From Parasponia andersonii (lineage: Eukaryota > Streptophyta > Magnoliopsida > Rosales > Cannabaceae), in contig JXTB01000192.1 in assembly GCA_002914805.1 (NCBI GenBank), forward strand, positions 452,380 to 516,379: 64,000 bases of DNA. Direction: 5' to 3'. The notes beneath the pieces were generated by a model. The model saw only the letters and a list, made by a program, of their open reading frames with translations. It was not told the origin of the DNA and searched no databases. The position numbers were made by a program, and so were the translations under genes. Every line of letters begins with the position of its first letter. Position 1 is the first letter of the stretch. Below are positions 38,100 to 49,166 of the stretch, in pieces.

Positions 38100-40793
38100 G
38101 AATTTTATTCGGGATTGGGGAGAGCGCGTCAGGGGATAGAGATATTTCAGCGCGTGGTTTGGACAAACTCTGAGCTGGTTACTGTTAGTTGACGGCGCTG
38201 TTAAGTCGGTGAATGTGGATCCGTCCGATTGAAACGGCGGCTGCCGTTTAGATCTTTTCTTTGCTATAAAGTCACGTGATTTTCGTCAAAAGGCACCGAG
38301 GACAACCTGTCAACCTGTGTTGTGATTGGATCACTATTCTAATTCCTGGGAGAATGATCGAAGCAAAAGTTAAACAACTCGCAAACGACGTCGTTAGTGG
38401 TCATTTTCATTTTGTGACTTGGTTAATGTATGAAAGCGAAAAAAAAAAAGAAAATTACAAATCTGGACATAACTTCTACTTCTACATTAAACACCACGAC
38501 AATTGTTTCAAAATATAATGGATAACAATAAACGACAAATAATAAATAAATATAATAGACAACTAATATCTTTTGCCTTTAATTTTCCCTATTGAAAAAA
38601 AAAAAAAAAAAGGAATACAGGGGAAAAAAAAAGTAGTATGGGATATGGTTGTCTTGTATAGTTGTCTACAATCTGGTCATCTATACGTCCTACACTGGAT
38701 TGAAAAAAGAAATAAACATATTTAACTTATACACATATTGTCTTATTAGGGAAAAAGAAAAAAAGAAAAATATTGTCATTAATATATAATTACAAGGGAG
38801 TTCATATTTTAAATCAAACACAATTAGTAAATATCTCATTGTTTGGATAGCCAAAATATAACATTTAACTAATTTAAGGTTTTTTTTTTTTAGGGAACAA
38901 AATTAGTACAAGGTTACTTAGTTTTATATTTGTCTTGTTTATAAGAATGTACGAAAGGGCATAATCAATAAACCTTTTCTCAAAATAAAATAAAATAAAA
39001 GAAAAAACTCCTCTCTCTTCATTCGCAAATTATGTTAAATTACCACTACAAATTTACTAGCTGATTATTTATTACCATCTACAACATCAATTTTTATTTT
39101 CCCCGGTGCTTATTATATCAATTAACAAATGCATTATGTGATGGCTATGCTTGTGAACTCAGGACAAATAATATAGAAAAATGATAAACTTCAAAATGAA
39201 TATAGGCCTATTCAAAAGGTGCATTTTATTCTTATCGGACCTTTTGGAGAGTAGTGGATGGATTTAGTAACCACCACAAAATTAAACGTTGTTGGTCATA
39301 TATACGAAAAAACCATAGAAGAAGGACTAAGGAAAATAATTCTACAATAATGTGGACCCGCCGAAAATGCTAATACGTACAACATTCAAGTTGGGTAGCT
39401 TGCATATAAGAAGAAAACAACCTATGTATTACTTATATACATAAAAAGTTTGAATATTACTAATCTATCTTAGAATAAAATATGATATATATATATATAT
39501 ACGTATATTTTTTTTGAATTTTATAGACACACCAGGCAAGTGGGTTGCAAATTGCAAAATTCTTCAACGTGACAAGGAAAGACTCGTTCAAATCAATGAA
39601 CTATTAGTAATAGAGTTGCCGAAATATGTTTATTGTAATAAAGTAAGACAAGCCTATAGAAAATATATATGTTAAATGATTTATCCAATGATTGGTAGGT
39701 CCAGTTTTTATTTTTATTTTTAATGGTCTTTCCCGAATTGACTTCTATTAATCAGATTTGATCCAAAGTAAAAAAAAAAAAAAAGGGGGGGAATTCTTCA
39801 ATAAATTAATAAATAAAATGAATTTCCCACAATAATGCTCCATGAATACAATTTATACCTGTCTCTTGCATCATGGCCGTGTATTACAGTGGACCATATG
39901 GTTGTACATAAGTGGAGATTCCTAATTACACAAACACGTTTTTGCTTAGGGGGGAATTCTTTGATACTGTTTCTAGGTAATTTTGAAAAGTACAAGTCAG
40001 GAAGATGATAAAATTAAAAGTTTAGATCAGTATGTTATGGTGGATGTGGTAAGGCCCATAAGACCCAGGCCATTAATGATACCATTATCCTTTTCTGGTT
40101 GTTACACTGGTAGTTGCTCTGCTGTTGCCAATTGGTCTAAGTCTAATGTTTATCTCATTCGCAGCAGGCCGTACCCTCTTGTTTGTGGGATAAGAACACG
40201 TTCGCCCCTAACCTTTATTTTCTTTTCTTTTCTTTTCTTTTCTTTTTTACGCACGAAAAAGTCAACATCACGTACTAAGAATACAATTATGCGGGTCACA
40301 CACACGTAAATGTCTCTTAATGTTGCTTTCTTATCTTATAATACGTAACGTAGGAGTAGATCTAAGTTTTTCAAAAGCAATAAGGACCCTTAAAATAATG
40401 TAATTAAATAGTTGTCTAAATCTTCCACTTTCCATTTCAAAAAATGCTCGATGAGGAGCGTAAAACGTGGGATTACATGATCCCGTATATCGTTCCAAGC
40501 CAAAATAACAAGTTTAGCGAATTCTAGTTGAGTTGGCAAACCTTTTTTTTTTTTTAATTATTTATGACAGAATTTAATTTAGTCACAATTCGTAGGTCAA
40601 ACTCTAGAAGTTTTCCTTCAATTTTCTATTTTAATTTCGCCTTTATATTTCCTTACTGTTAATAGAAAGAATTTTTAGGTTTTTTTTTTTTGGTCCGACG
40701 GAAGTGATAGGTATTTTCTGTATACACTTTGTCAGTACATCAATGCTTCAAGGTGTAAATAAGGGCATGTAAATAACACTATTATTGTCTTAT
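38100..40793. other. Intergenic region upstream of the kinase gene
   Basis: The first 200 bases are GC-richer and are probably promoter. The rest is AT-rich with no supported gene. Simple repeats include (TA)n at about 39485-39501 and (TTTTC)n at about 40219-40246. Confidence 0.5.
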
Positions 40794-40957
40794 TCGGGGC
40801 TAGCTCAGTTTATCTAAGATTTGAGAGATGTGTGTGTGAGTTTGGGAGATCAGGAATTCAAATCTTGATAGTGTGTGTATGATTTTTCTTTAAATTTGTA
40901 ATAAGCAGTGGTCAAGTAGTACTCCTCAAAGTAAGATTGATTCGTTATTAAAAAAAT
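40794..40957 (+). mobile_element. Candidate tRNA-derived SINE
   Basis: GGGCTAGCTCAG at 40797-40808 resembles a Pol III A box. It is followed after about 45 bases by CAGGAATTCAAATCTTG (40851-40867), which resembles a B box (GGTTCGAATC type). A GTGTGTGTG stretch lies between, as in several plant SINE heads. A 3' A-tail (TTATTAAAAAAAT) ends near 40957. The length of about 160 bp fits plant SINEs. I could not find a clear target duplication. The sequence would not fold as a functional tRNA. Confidence 0.5.
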
Positions 40958-40959
40958 GC

Positions 40960-41690
40960 CTCTCATCATCAAATTTGAACGATGGCATTTAGACCTTCAA
41001 TTCTATCTTCAAAATTCCCTAAGAAAAAGAAAAGAAAGAGAGAAGATTTGACACATTCCTTCTAATTCAAGTTGACATCTTAATCTTGTTGCCTGAAAAT
41101 TAAAAAATAAAAATAAAGGGTTGCAATCTTGGTTTTCAAGCATCTAAAGTTTGACATTTTCTTTTATCTCATATATTTGTCAATTTCCATATCCTGATCC
41201 ATGCTATTAAATTTACAGATTATCTTTACGATATACTTGAAGGACTTGAACAATAATTACTAACCTAATTCATCGTTAGGATATCGAGACCCTTCAATTT
41301 CACCAATTGGATTGATTAAAGAAGAGACTGACTACACAATTTCTTTGTACTTTTTTTTTTTGGAAAATGACATGGGGTACAGATTTTTTTTTTTTAAAAA
41401 AGCTCAATAATTCAACCTAGCCCAATTTACTTAATTTTGTACAAATTTTTTTCACGTGGGTATTTGAATCAGTTTTCTCATCTTGATCTTCTTTTCTTTT
41501 TCGATTTTTTCCATCTTCGTCTTCTCAGTTTTCATCGCCGATTTTTTAGCAAGTTGAGAGTTTAGTGGTTGGTTTTCAGGTTTTCTATTTCAAACTGTAA
41601 AATCTTTAGCCATTTTTTATTTTTTTCCCGTCTTCTTCTTTTCTTCCTCTTTTCTTCAGGGTATTTATCACGCAGTTCTTAGTTTCAACC
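40960..41690. other. Left flank of the Mutator-like remnant
   Basis: AT-rich with long T tracts; no gene. The left terminal repeat of the Mutator-like element should lie here, but I could not match it convincingly to the right flank. Confidence 0.4.
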
Positions 41691-43860
41691 ATGGTTGAAA
41701 CTCGGGTATAATTGGCATCTCTAATTTCTAATTCAAAGGAGATTTCTCAATATGTTGGTGAAAAGGGGGAAGTTTCTCAGCCAATTTTGCTCCAATTTGT
41801 TGAGAAGAGGAAAGAACCCTCTTTGGATGACCCTGATACTGCGTTTAATTTGCCTTTATTTGGAAGCAAGAGGAAGATATCATCTTCAGAGGATGCTGGA
41901 CCGTCTCGTAAGAATCGTCGAGTTAAAGGTCGAGCTAATAAGAAGATTTCAGTTAAAGATTCTGAAGTTCTTAAGGTTCAGATAATACAGAAGGAATCTA
42001 TTAGTATTCATGGTTGATTTTCTATATAGAATGATAGTTGCTTCTGTATTGTCCAAGGTGTTATTCTTTGGATTTTGAGGTATTCTACTGTTTTGTGCAA
42101 GTGATTTTGGTAATTTTAGTTCAAAGAATGAATGAATATAGCTAATATATTGTTTAAATTTTATTTAGAAGTAAATATGAGTTGGGTTTTCTCATCAATG
42201 TTTGAAATGTATGAATGTCTCATTTTCATATAGTTTATCATGTTTCTATTATTGTTATTTTTTATTGGGATTCTATGTATGTGTGGTGAATAGTTTTCTC
42301 GTCGCAATATAAGCCACAAAAGTTTTTTAGAAACCAGTTAGGTTTCTATGCTTTAGAATGTTATGTAGCTATCTAAATCATTAGAAACTACTAGAGTTTC
42401 CTGAAAATCAATGTAGTTTTTTTTTGAAAAATGTCCTAAAGGTAAGTACATAACAGAAAACCCTTGTAATTTCATAGAAACTTATTTGGTTTCCTATTTG
42501 CATAATGCACTGTTGCTAGAAATTTATGTTGTTGGTCATTTTAGTTTAATGAATGAATAAATACAACTAATTTGCTGTTTAAATTTTATTTAGAAGTAAA
42601 CATGAGTTGAGTTTACTCATCAATGCTTCAAATTTATGTAATGTCTCATTATAATTAATCATATTTCTGTTGTTGTTATTGTTTATTTTCCATGAATATG
42701 TGGTGAATAGTTCTCTTGACATAATAGAAATCATGAAGGTTTTCTAGAAACGAGTTAGGTTTCCATGTATCAGAATACTATGTAGCTATGTGAATCACTG
42801 GAAACCACTAGGGTTTCTTAAAAGCCAACGTGGTTTCTTTTTTGAAAAATATCCTATAGCTAAGAACATAACATGAAACCCTTGTTGTTTCATGGAAACC
42901 TGTTTGATTTCTTGTTTGTATAATGCACGGTTGCTAAGTCAAGCTTTTTTGTTTATATTCTATGTATATTGTTGAATAGTGCTCTTACCCTGTTATGATT
43001 CAACTACCATCCTCTGAAACTGTTAGTTAGGCCGATGACTTTAATTTGTGTTAACATCTGTTACATTGTTAAGTTTTTAATATTTTTTCTTTATTACATT
43101 ATATATTTCTTATATTTGTGGATCTATGTTCGTTTTTTTTTTTGTAGGATTAGGAATATACGATTAAACTAGAACATAGGATTGGTAGCAAGCCTGTATT
43201 CTTCCATTATGTTACTAAAATAAATAATATTAGAAGAGTTATGAATACTAGTGGTGATCATGTTTCTTCTATGTTTAAGAATATCTGTTTTGGTTATTTT
43301 CTTAATCAGCACAAACTAGTAGATCAAGGTTAATTAATCCATCATTTTCTCTTAAGAGAGGTTAAGTAACCAAATCTGGATAAGATGTGGTCTAAGATAG
43401 GTGGAAAACTGTTAAGGTTTGGCATTCAAGAATTTGTCATTGCTTTTACTCTTTTATGTATGGGTGATATAGACAAGACTCTTTTCGAGACCAAACGAGT
43501 TAGGTTGTTTGACAAATATTTTAAAAAATATCCTAGGTTTGATAAGGTAACTTTGGAAGATATTTTTTTGAATGGATCGTTTGAAACTAATGAGGATCTT
43601 GTCAATGTTGGTGATATAGAAGGTAGAGAGTTATTTAGGGACATATTAAAGTATCTAAAGTCTAGATTGAAGTCATTGAAGGACCAAAAAATTCTGGTAT
43701 TATTGAGGACAAACACATAGATTCAAAAGGGAAGGGGAAGAAGAAAGTGGAATCTAACAAAGGTAAAAAATCAAAGAAAGGGAAATCTGTGAATGAAAAG
43801 GATTCCTATAAGTTGATTGGTATTTCTTTAGCCTTTCAGATATGGACTTATAGTTAATTA
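41691..43860 (+). pseudogene. DUF1985 (Ulp1-associated) gene remnant of a Mutator-like transposon
   Basis: Exon-like block 1 (41691-42017) opens MVETRV, hits a stop, then reads in the same frame through LFGSKRKISSSEDAGPSRKN. A probable 1.1-kb intron follows (42018-43147). Block 2 (43148-43860) reads KPVFFHYVTKINNIRRVM, MFKNICFGYFLNQHKLV, HHFLLREVK and MWSKIGGKLLRFGIQEFV, which is the DUF1985 domain found in plant MULE-borne Ulp1-like protease genes. Near 43805-43840 another frame gives YKLIGISLAFQIW, matching the family's YxLxGFPLAFQVWAYE. There are several in-frame stops, at least one frameshift, and no protease domain. Sequence ends abruptly at about 43860, where foreign DNA begins. Confidence 0.8.
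42105..42940 (+). repeat. Tandem duplication, about 426-bp unit, within the DUF1985 gene intron
   Basis: TTTAGTTCAAAGAATGAATG at 42114 and TTTAGTTTAATGAATGAATA at about 42540 start two aligned copies. Both continue through TTTAAATTTTATTTAGAAGT and a pair of GAAACC/GGTTTC hairpins, and end near TAATGCAC(T/G)GTTGCTA. Each copy contains one unit of the ~85-bp GAAACC minisatellite that is also found at 47.2-47.5 kb. Confidence 0.75.
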
Positions 43861-43864
43861 AATT

Positions 43865-46490
43865 TTATAGAAAATTAGGTAGCATAACAATCTTATTTTA
43901 CATATCTAAAAATAACCTACACTCAGAAAAATCCCAAAGTAATCTAATACATAAAAAATATCATTCAATTCCATCATAGATATTTAAAAGTTTTAAAATC
44001 ATGTTTGTTCTCATATGTTACATAAAATAAGTTTTATTCAAAAAAGATGTAAAAGAGAGATAACTGAATTTCTATCTCACTAGAATAGCGATACCACCCT
44101 ATTAGATGCTTAAGATGCTGATTGGACAATCATTCGAAGGGTCAGGAACTAATTCTATACCCTCGATCGCTCACTTGGGAAAAACTAACTTCTCAATGGA
44201 GCTTTAAATCAATGAGTAGAACTCTCCATTGAATTCCTAATGTCTAAGATAGCTAAGTTAAATATATAACTCGACCAATTCAGATATGCACTGACACTAG
44301 ACCGGTGGCATACAAAACTAGATACAATCTAAGCCATGATATTGATTGTCGTGTCAGTCATCAAATATAGTCAATATATATATATATATATATACATATC
44401 AAAATTCTTTATTTTTCGTGTACATTTCAAAAATGACAACAAAAACGAAATCTAACGGTCGGATTGAAAACTGAAATTTGAAACTCAAAATACCAAAAAA
44501 TGACAACTTTCAAACTGGGCAAAATAGAGTCATGATATATATATATTTGGAGCTTTCTCTCGACGAGAAGAGTCTAATGAGCCTAAGAACCTGAGCTGGA
44601 ATGGCCCGAAATGACACTAGTGATGAAAAGCTCTAAACGATCAACAATGGCATTTTTTGGCGGGGAAGAGCTCGGCGGCTTTGCGAGATCGGCGGCGGGG
44701 CACTCTGGCTGTGCGGTGAGGTTATGCTGGGCCACCAACAGGTCAGACAAAGCTCGGAGCAGCGGCGACAACTCCTCTAGTCTTCGGCCGAGTGAGAGAG
44801 GGAGATAAGGAAGAGAGAGACAAAGGCGTTGGGGGAAGGAGAAAGAAGAGAGAGAAAGAGAGAGAGACAATCATATATATATTATCTTTTTTTTAAACTT
44901 GGTCAAATATCCATTTTATCCCTTAAAAACAAAGTTTTTACATTTTCCCCTCCTCATATGAATTTTGTCATGAAATTCAAGTACAAAATGAGAGTAGAAA
45001 CAAGATCTCAAGAAATAGACACTGGAAGTGTAATGAACACTCGACTTTAGAATTTAAGAGTATTAACCGAACACAAGTTAACGAAAGCATGTGAAATAGA
45101 CACTCCTCACTTGGCATCAAAATCCCGCCATTACACTAAGCCACATAACAGTATGGGATAAGAATGCACCCAAAGAGATACAAAGTCATAAGATGGTCTA
45201 ACAATAGGTATAAGAACCTCAACATCCATAGTTAGTAATGACAACCTCAAGTATATAAGTGATGAAAAGATAACAATGATAACCATGGCTAAAAGCCGAA
45301 AACACATGACTACGAACACTGCTCATAAGACATCGAACTAGAACAATAGGCCAAATGCCAGATATAAGAATACCATCTCCCTGATCAAACCAGTTCAACA
45401 ATCTCCTAGGATATACCCATATGTAGAACGTGGACCTATATAATTTCTGAGTCAGTGTCTCTAACAAAAGTCTTATTTCAAGTACAGGACATAATAGAAT
45501 AGAGTTAAAGATGAGGGACAAGAATCATTGTGTTACAACACACAAGATAAATGAGTTTAGAGATCGAATATGACAAAGAGAGTTCAACAGTTCACAACCA
45601 TTTTTTGCTCTCTGATTAGAGTGAGGAATAACACAAAGTACAAACCACTTCTAGTCAAATGCAAGATTAGAACACCCAAATAGGAAATCACCAACACAAA
45701 ATATTAGTGCAAACTTCAATCTCAAATGCAAGCATCCAAACATAGGAAATTTCAAAAGTATTTCAAACCTTTTATCTACTGTAAAACTCATCAAAGAAAA
45801 CCAAAATGGAAGCCAACCCAAAGACTCTATAAGTCCTTGATGTAAAGAAAACTTCGTGGACACAATCTAATGTCCCAAAAATATACATATAACACAATTG
45901 AAATCAACACTTAATGCCCCAGAAATAAAGTTCTAATAGGATAGGCTGTCTGATGCCATTCTCGAGTGCGTATATCTCTTTTGCAACATCATTTCAAATT
46001 TTAATAAAAATAATTTTGAAAACAATTTTTAAAAACATTGGTTATAAAAAAGTATTGGGGCATAGGAATACTATACTAGTTCACAATATAGTTTCTTTTT
46101 AGCCAAAAGTAAACCAAATCTGAACTTCGAGTATCCCCTTACAATATAAACATAGAGTTCAACGATTCTTAAAGCAAAATTCATGAGTAATCTTATTCCA
46201 ATTATCATTAGTTATATAACAATAACTATTCTATACGGTTAAGGAAAAAACAAGGGATTCAGATTCAACTCAACATCAATTTTTGAAAAAGTTTCATTCT
46301 ATGCATATATGATGAAAATCTCTAGTAAACTAAGCATCAACCTAAGGTTTGGTGATGCACAGTAATCATTTAGTAAAACAAACATAGAATGCATGAAAAA
46401 GACACTAGTTTGTCTTACATATCTAACAAAATAAGCATTTATCACGTAAACCGTACCTACTTGATAAAATAATAAATGAGGCTATATTTA
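43865..46490. mobile_element. Foreign repeat inserted in the Mutator-like element (LTR-type, non-coding)
   Basis: About 2.6 kb lies between the broken ends of the DUF1985 gene (plus strand) and the MURA remnant (minus strand), and neither continues inside it. It has no coding domain I recognise. It includes a GC-rich island (44580-44860), a (GA)n tract (44845-44868) and a (TA)n tract (44370-44392). A 39-base stretch at 44058-44096 aligns with 63666-63704 at the right edge of the window, so it belongs to a dispersed family. Its layout resembles a long LTR or LTR pieces, but I could not define termini. Treat it as a broken fossil. Confidence 0.5.
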
Positions 46491-47153
46491 AATTACCATC
46501 CTAACATAGCAGCTCATACTCCTTTTTGCAAGATTTGTATATCATAAATTAGAAATGGTTTATTATTGTATAATGTTTCAAAGCATTTGTCACGACTTCC
46601 TTGTCTTTGTATATTTGTCCCTTCCCAACCTCCAAGATCTTTGGGTTTAAGATTACTTTTGTATTCATTATTTTTTGTACTTCTTTTATTTCTTCATCTT
46701 CATTTTCTAGTAATTCTTCAGCAAATTTATTCCCTAGCTCCATAGAATCTGGTAACATGTTCACATCTATGTATTCATTTGATTGTATTGAAGAAGAAGT
46801 ACCTAAATTTATCATCATTTCTTCTAGCAAATTATTTGTCATTGCTGAGCCATTTGCTACTATAAAGCATAGAGGAAATCTTATTGCGTTTCTATCATTT
46901 TTCTTCAATCACAAATAGAACTTCATTGTGCCACATTGTGTATTTTCATGGTTGGTTTCCCCTTGCTAACTTGATACTCAATAGTTGATTTTTTTACTGT
47001 GAGATTCAAATTTAGCTCTTTTGATAGCAGCTGCAGTAAGTTTTGAAAGCCACAGTTTGGTGGAACAAGTATTCCTATCATCTTGAAGTCGACGTAGTCA
47101 TTGTTCTAATTCCATTTTCCATCATGTTATACAAAGATTATTGTAATATTCAT
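46490..47153 (-). pseudogene. MURA (MuDR-type transposase) N-terminal remnant
   Basis: On the minus strand MNITIIFV at 47153 is followed in other frames by DFKMIGILVPPNCGFQNLL and KSTIEYQVSKGKPTMKIHN. Next comes a 119-residue frame (46908-46549) ending GQIYKDKEVVTNALKHYTII, then KSCKKEYELLC to about 46500. This order matches the N-terminus of plant MuDR transposases and the start of their DNA-binding region (GQxFxxKxxxxxAxKxYAIxxxF...C). The catalytic DDE domain and zinc knuckle are absent; sequence is lost at about 46490, where the foreign repeat begins. There are several stops and frameshifts. It converges on the DUF1985 gene, as in two-gene MULEs. Confidence 0.75.
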
Positions 47154-47194
47154 TTCGCTCATTTGTAACCAGAATTTAGAAACTAATTACCAAG

Positions 47195-47480
47195 TTAATT
47201 ATGAAATTATATAATAGGAAACCACAAAGATTTTCTTGAAACTAGTTGGGTTTCTTGTATAAAGGATGCCCTGTAGCTAAGTTAATCAACAAAAACCACA
47301 AGGGTTTCTTGGAAGCTAGTTCAGTTTCCTTTATGCAAGATGCCTTGTAGTTAAATTAATCAACGGAAACTACAAGGGTTTCCTAAAAACCAATTTAGTT
47401 TCCTATATGCAGGATGACCTGTAGTTAACTAAATCACTGAAAACCATAAAGGTTTCCTAGAAATCACAAGGGTTAAAACT
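47195..47480 (+). repeat. GAAACC minisatellite, about 3 units of ~85 bp
   Basis: Three head-to-tail units, each with GTTTCCTATATGCAGGATG-like sequence, then CCTGTAGTTAA, AATCA, and an arm pair such as GAAACTACAAGGGTTTCC. Related single units occur in the same orientation at about 42330-42420 and 42745-42840. It lies just upstream of the MURA remnant. Confidence 0.75.
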
Positions 47481-49166
47481 CATTATCCAAAAACACCCAC
47501 TTATAGCCAAGTTTTGACAACCAAAAACTTAGAAATCTGATCTTAATTGTGCTATCAAACAAATCAGAAATCATTAACCGATTTTGACAACATAAAGCCT
47601 AAAAACCAATAAGCATTTCCCATGTTAAATATAGTTTAACAACATTAGGCATCATCTTATTGTTAATACTAAGAAACTAAGAAACCAAGCCACGTATTAA
47701 CCTTTAATCCCAAAAAAGTAATACACCACTCCCTAATTTTAACACCATATTAATCAGAAACCACACCATATACACATACTAACTATTAACCGCAATAAGT
47801 CTCTAATTTTAACACCATGCAACTTAGATACCATTCTCCATGTTTGAAAGTAAATCTAGAAAACAATTATTAGAAAACAAATTAGCAACTAATTTCCACT
47901 CAACAATTCTTTTACAAGAAACCAGTAATGTATTTGGAGTCCTATATTTCTACACTAATAAATTAGGGCCACTATTGAGCTACCTTTTAACCAATACTCA
48001 ATTGTAACATTAGGAACTAAGAAACTAGTCTCTCATTATAATATCTAACATTCTAAAAAATCCAATTCAGTCCCAAATTCATATAAACGTGAAACTATTC
48101 CAAAGTTAGAAACTAAGTAGCTTAAAAACCAATTTATATTCAATATTAAATTACAGAGTCATATTTTGAAGGGAAAAAAAAAGTTGCATGAAACATATAT
48201 GTAACTCAGTTTCCTGAAATTTTATCCAAAAAAATGAGATACTAGCTCCTATTTTTGACCGCGAATATCTTAAAAACCAATTGTTCAATTGGTTTCTTGA
48301 TATAATAAATGAAATTTTTTAAAAGAAACCATTACCTAATTTCGTCGAAACAAATTTGTAGAAACCATAGCTTCGTTTTAAGATCAAAAGCGAAGAAATT
48401 TGAAGCAAATTTTGACACCAAATGTATAAGAAACCAATTTCGATATAAATAATCTAATAAATATTTTCTAATTTTCAAATTTTAAACGAAGAATGCATAC
48501 TGTTTTTTTCCTTTAGATTTTCGATGATGAATATATACTATCTTCATATTTCAATTCAAAGAACTCAAAATTCTCAACATGAATCAAACTAGAAACCAAA
48601 TTCAATATTAGGAAACCTTACAATGCACTTGAATCGAAGGAAACCAAGCTGAATTGTTCACAATTTTGGATCTGAATTTTCGATTTAATCGTTCATGATC
48701 GACTATCTTACCTCAATTTTTTGATCCTTTGCAATTGTTCCCTCCGCTCCGTTTCTTTTGCTTTACTAGTTTCCATTCTTTTTGTTTTAGCTATTTTCAA
48801 AAATGATACTCAAGGTCGTACGCAAAGTTAAGTTTTATAGAAAGGTCGTAAAAATGGTATTAGTTATTAAAATGTACGTATTTTTGTCCTAAACCTTTTT
48901 TTTTTTTTTTTCCTTATGCAATTCGAGTTTATATTTGCAATTTGCAGTTTCTTGCAACTCATATACACGAGGAGAAAATGTAGCTTGGCTAAAACTTTAG
49001 ATTTACAATTCTGAGAAAAAAAGACCAAACTGCATAACCAACATCAAGAGTACACTAGAAGCCTATCACACAGGTAATTTGTCCGTAACTTGGCAAAGGG
49101 AGATCACATATGGTTGAGTGATTAGTTATTACAACTTGCACACTACAACGATGAAAAGAGGAAGAG
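47481..49166. other. Right flank of the Mutator-like remnant and intergenic sequence
   Basis: AT-rich with no coding region. Many short CAAGAAACC/GAAACCA words continue to about 48650. The right end of the Mutator-like element probably lies before 48900, but no terminal repeat was matched. A T-tract lies at 48898-48913. Confidence 0.4.

Noticed and set aside
38276-38518. 80-codon plus-strand frame upstream of the kinase
   Set aside because: No family resemblance, a poly-lysine tail from an A-tract, and promoter-like position; not supported as a gene.
40797-40870. Functional tRNA gene
   Set aside because: A and B box resemblance exists, but no acceptor stem or full cloverleaf can be formed by eye; a SINE head is more likely.
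44583-44870. Ser/Leu-rich 95-codon minus-strand frame
   Set aside because: It lies in a GC-rich island inside a foreign repeat with a (GA)n end and has no recognised domain.
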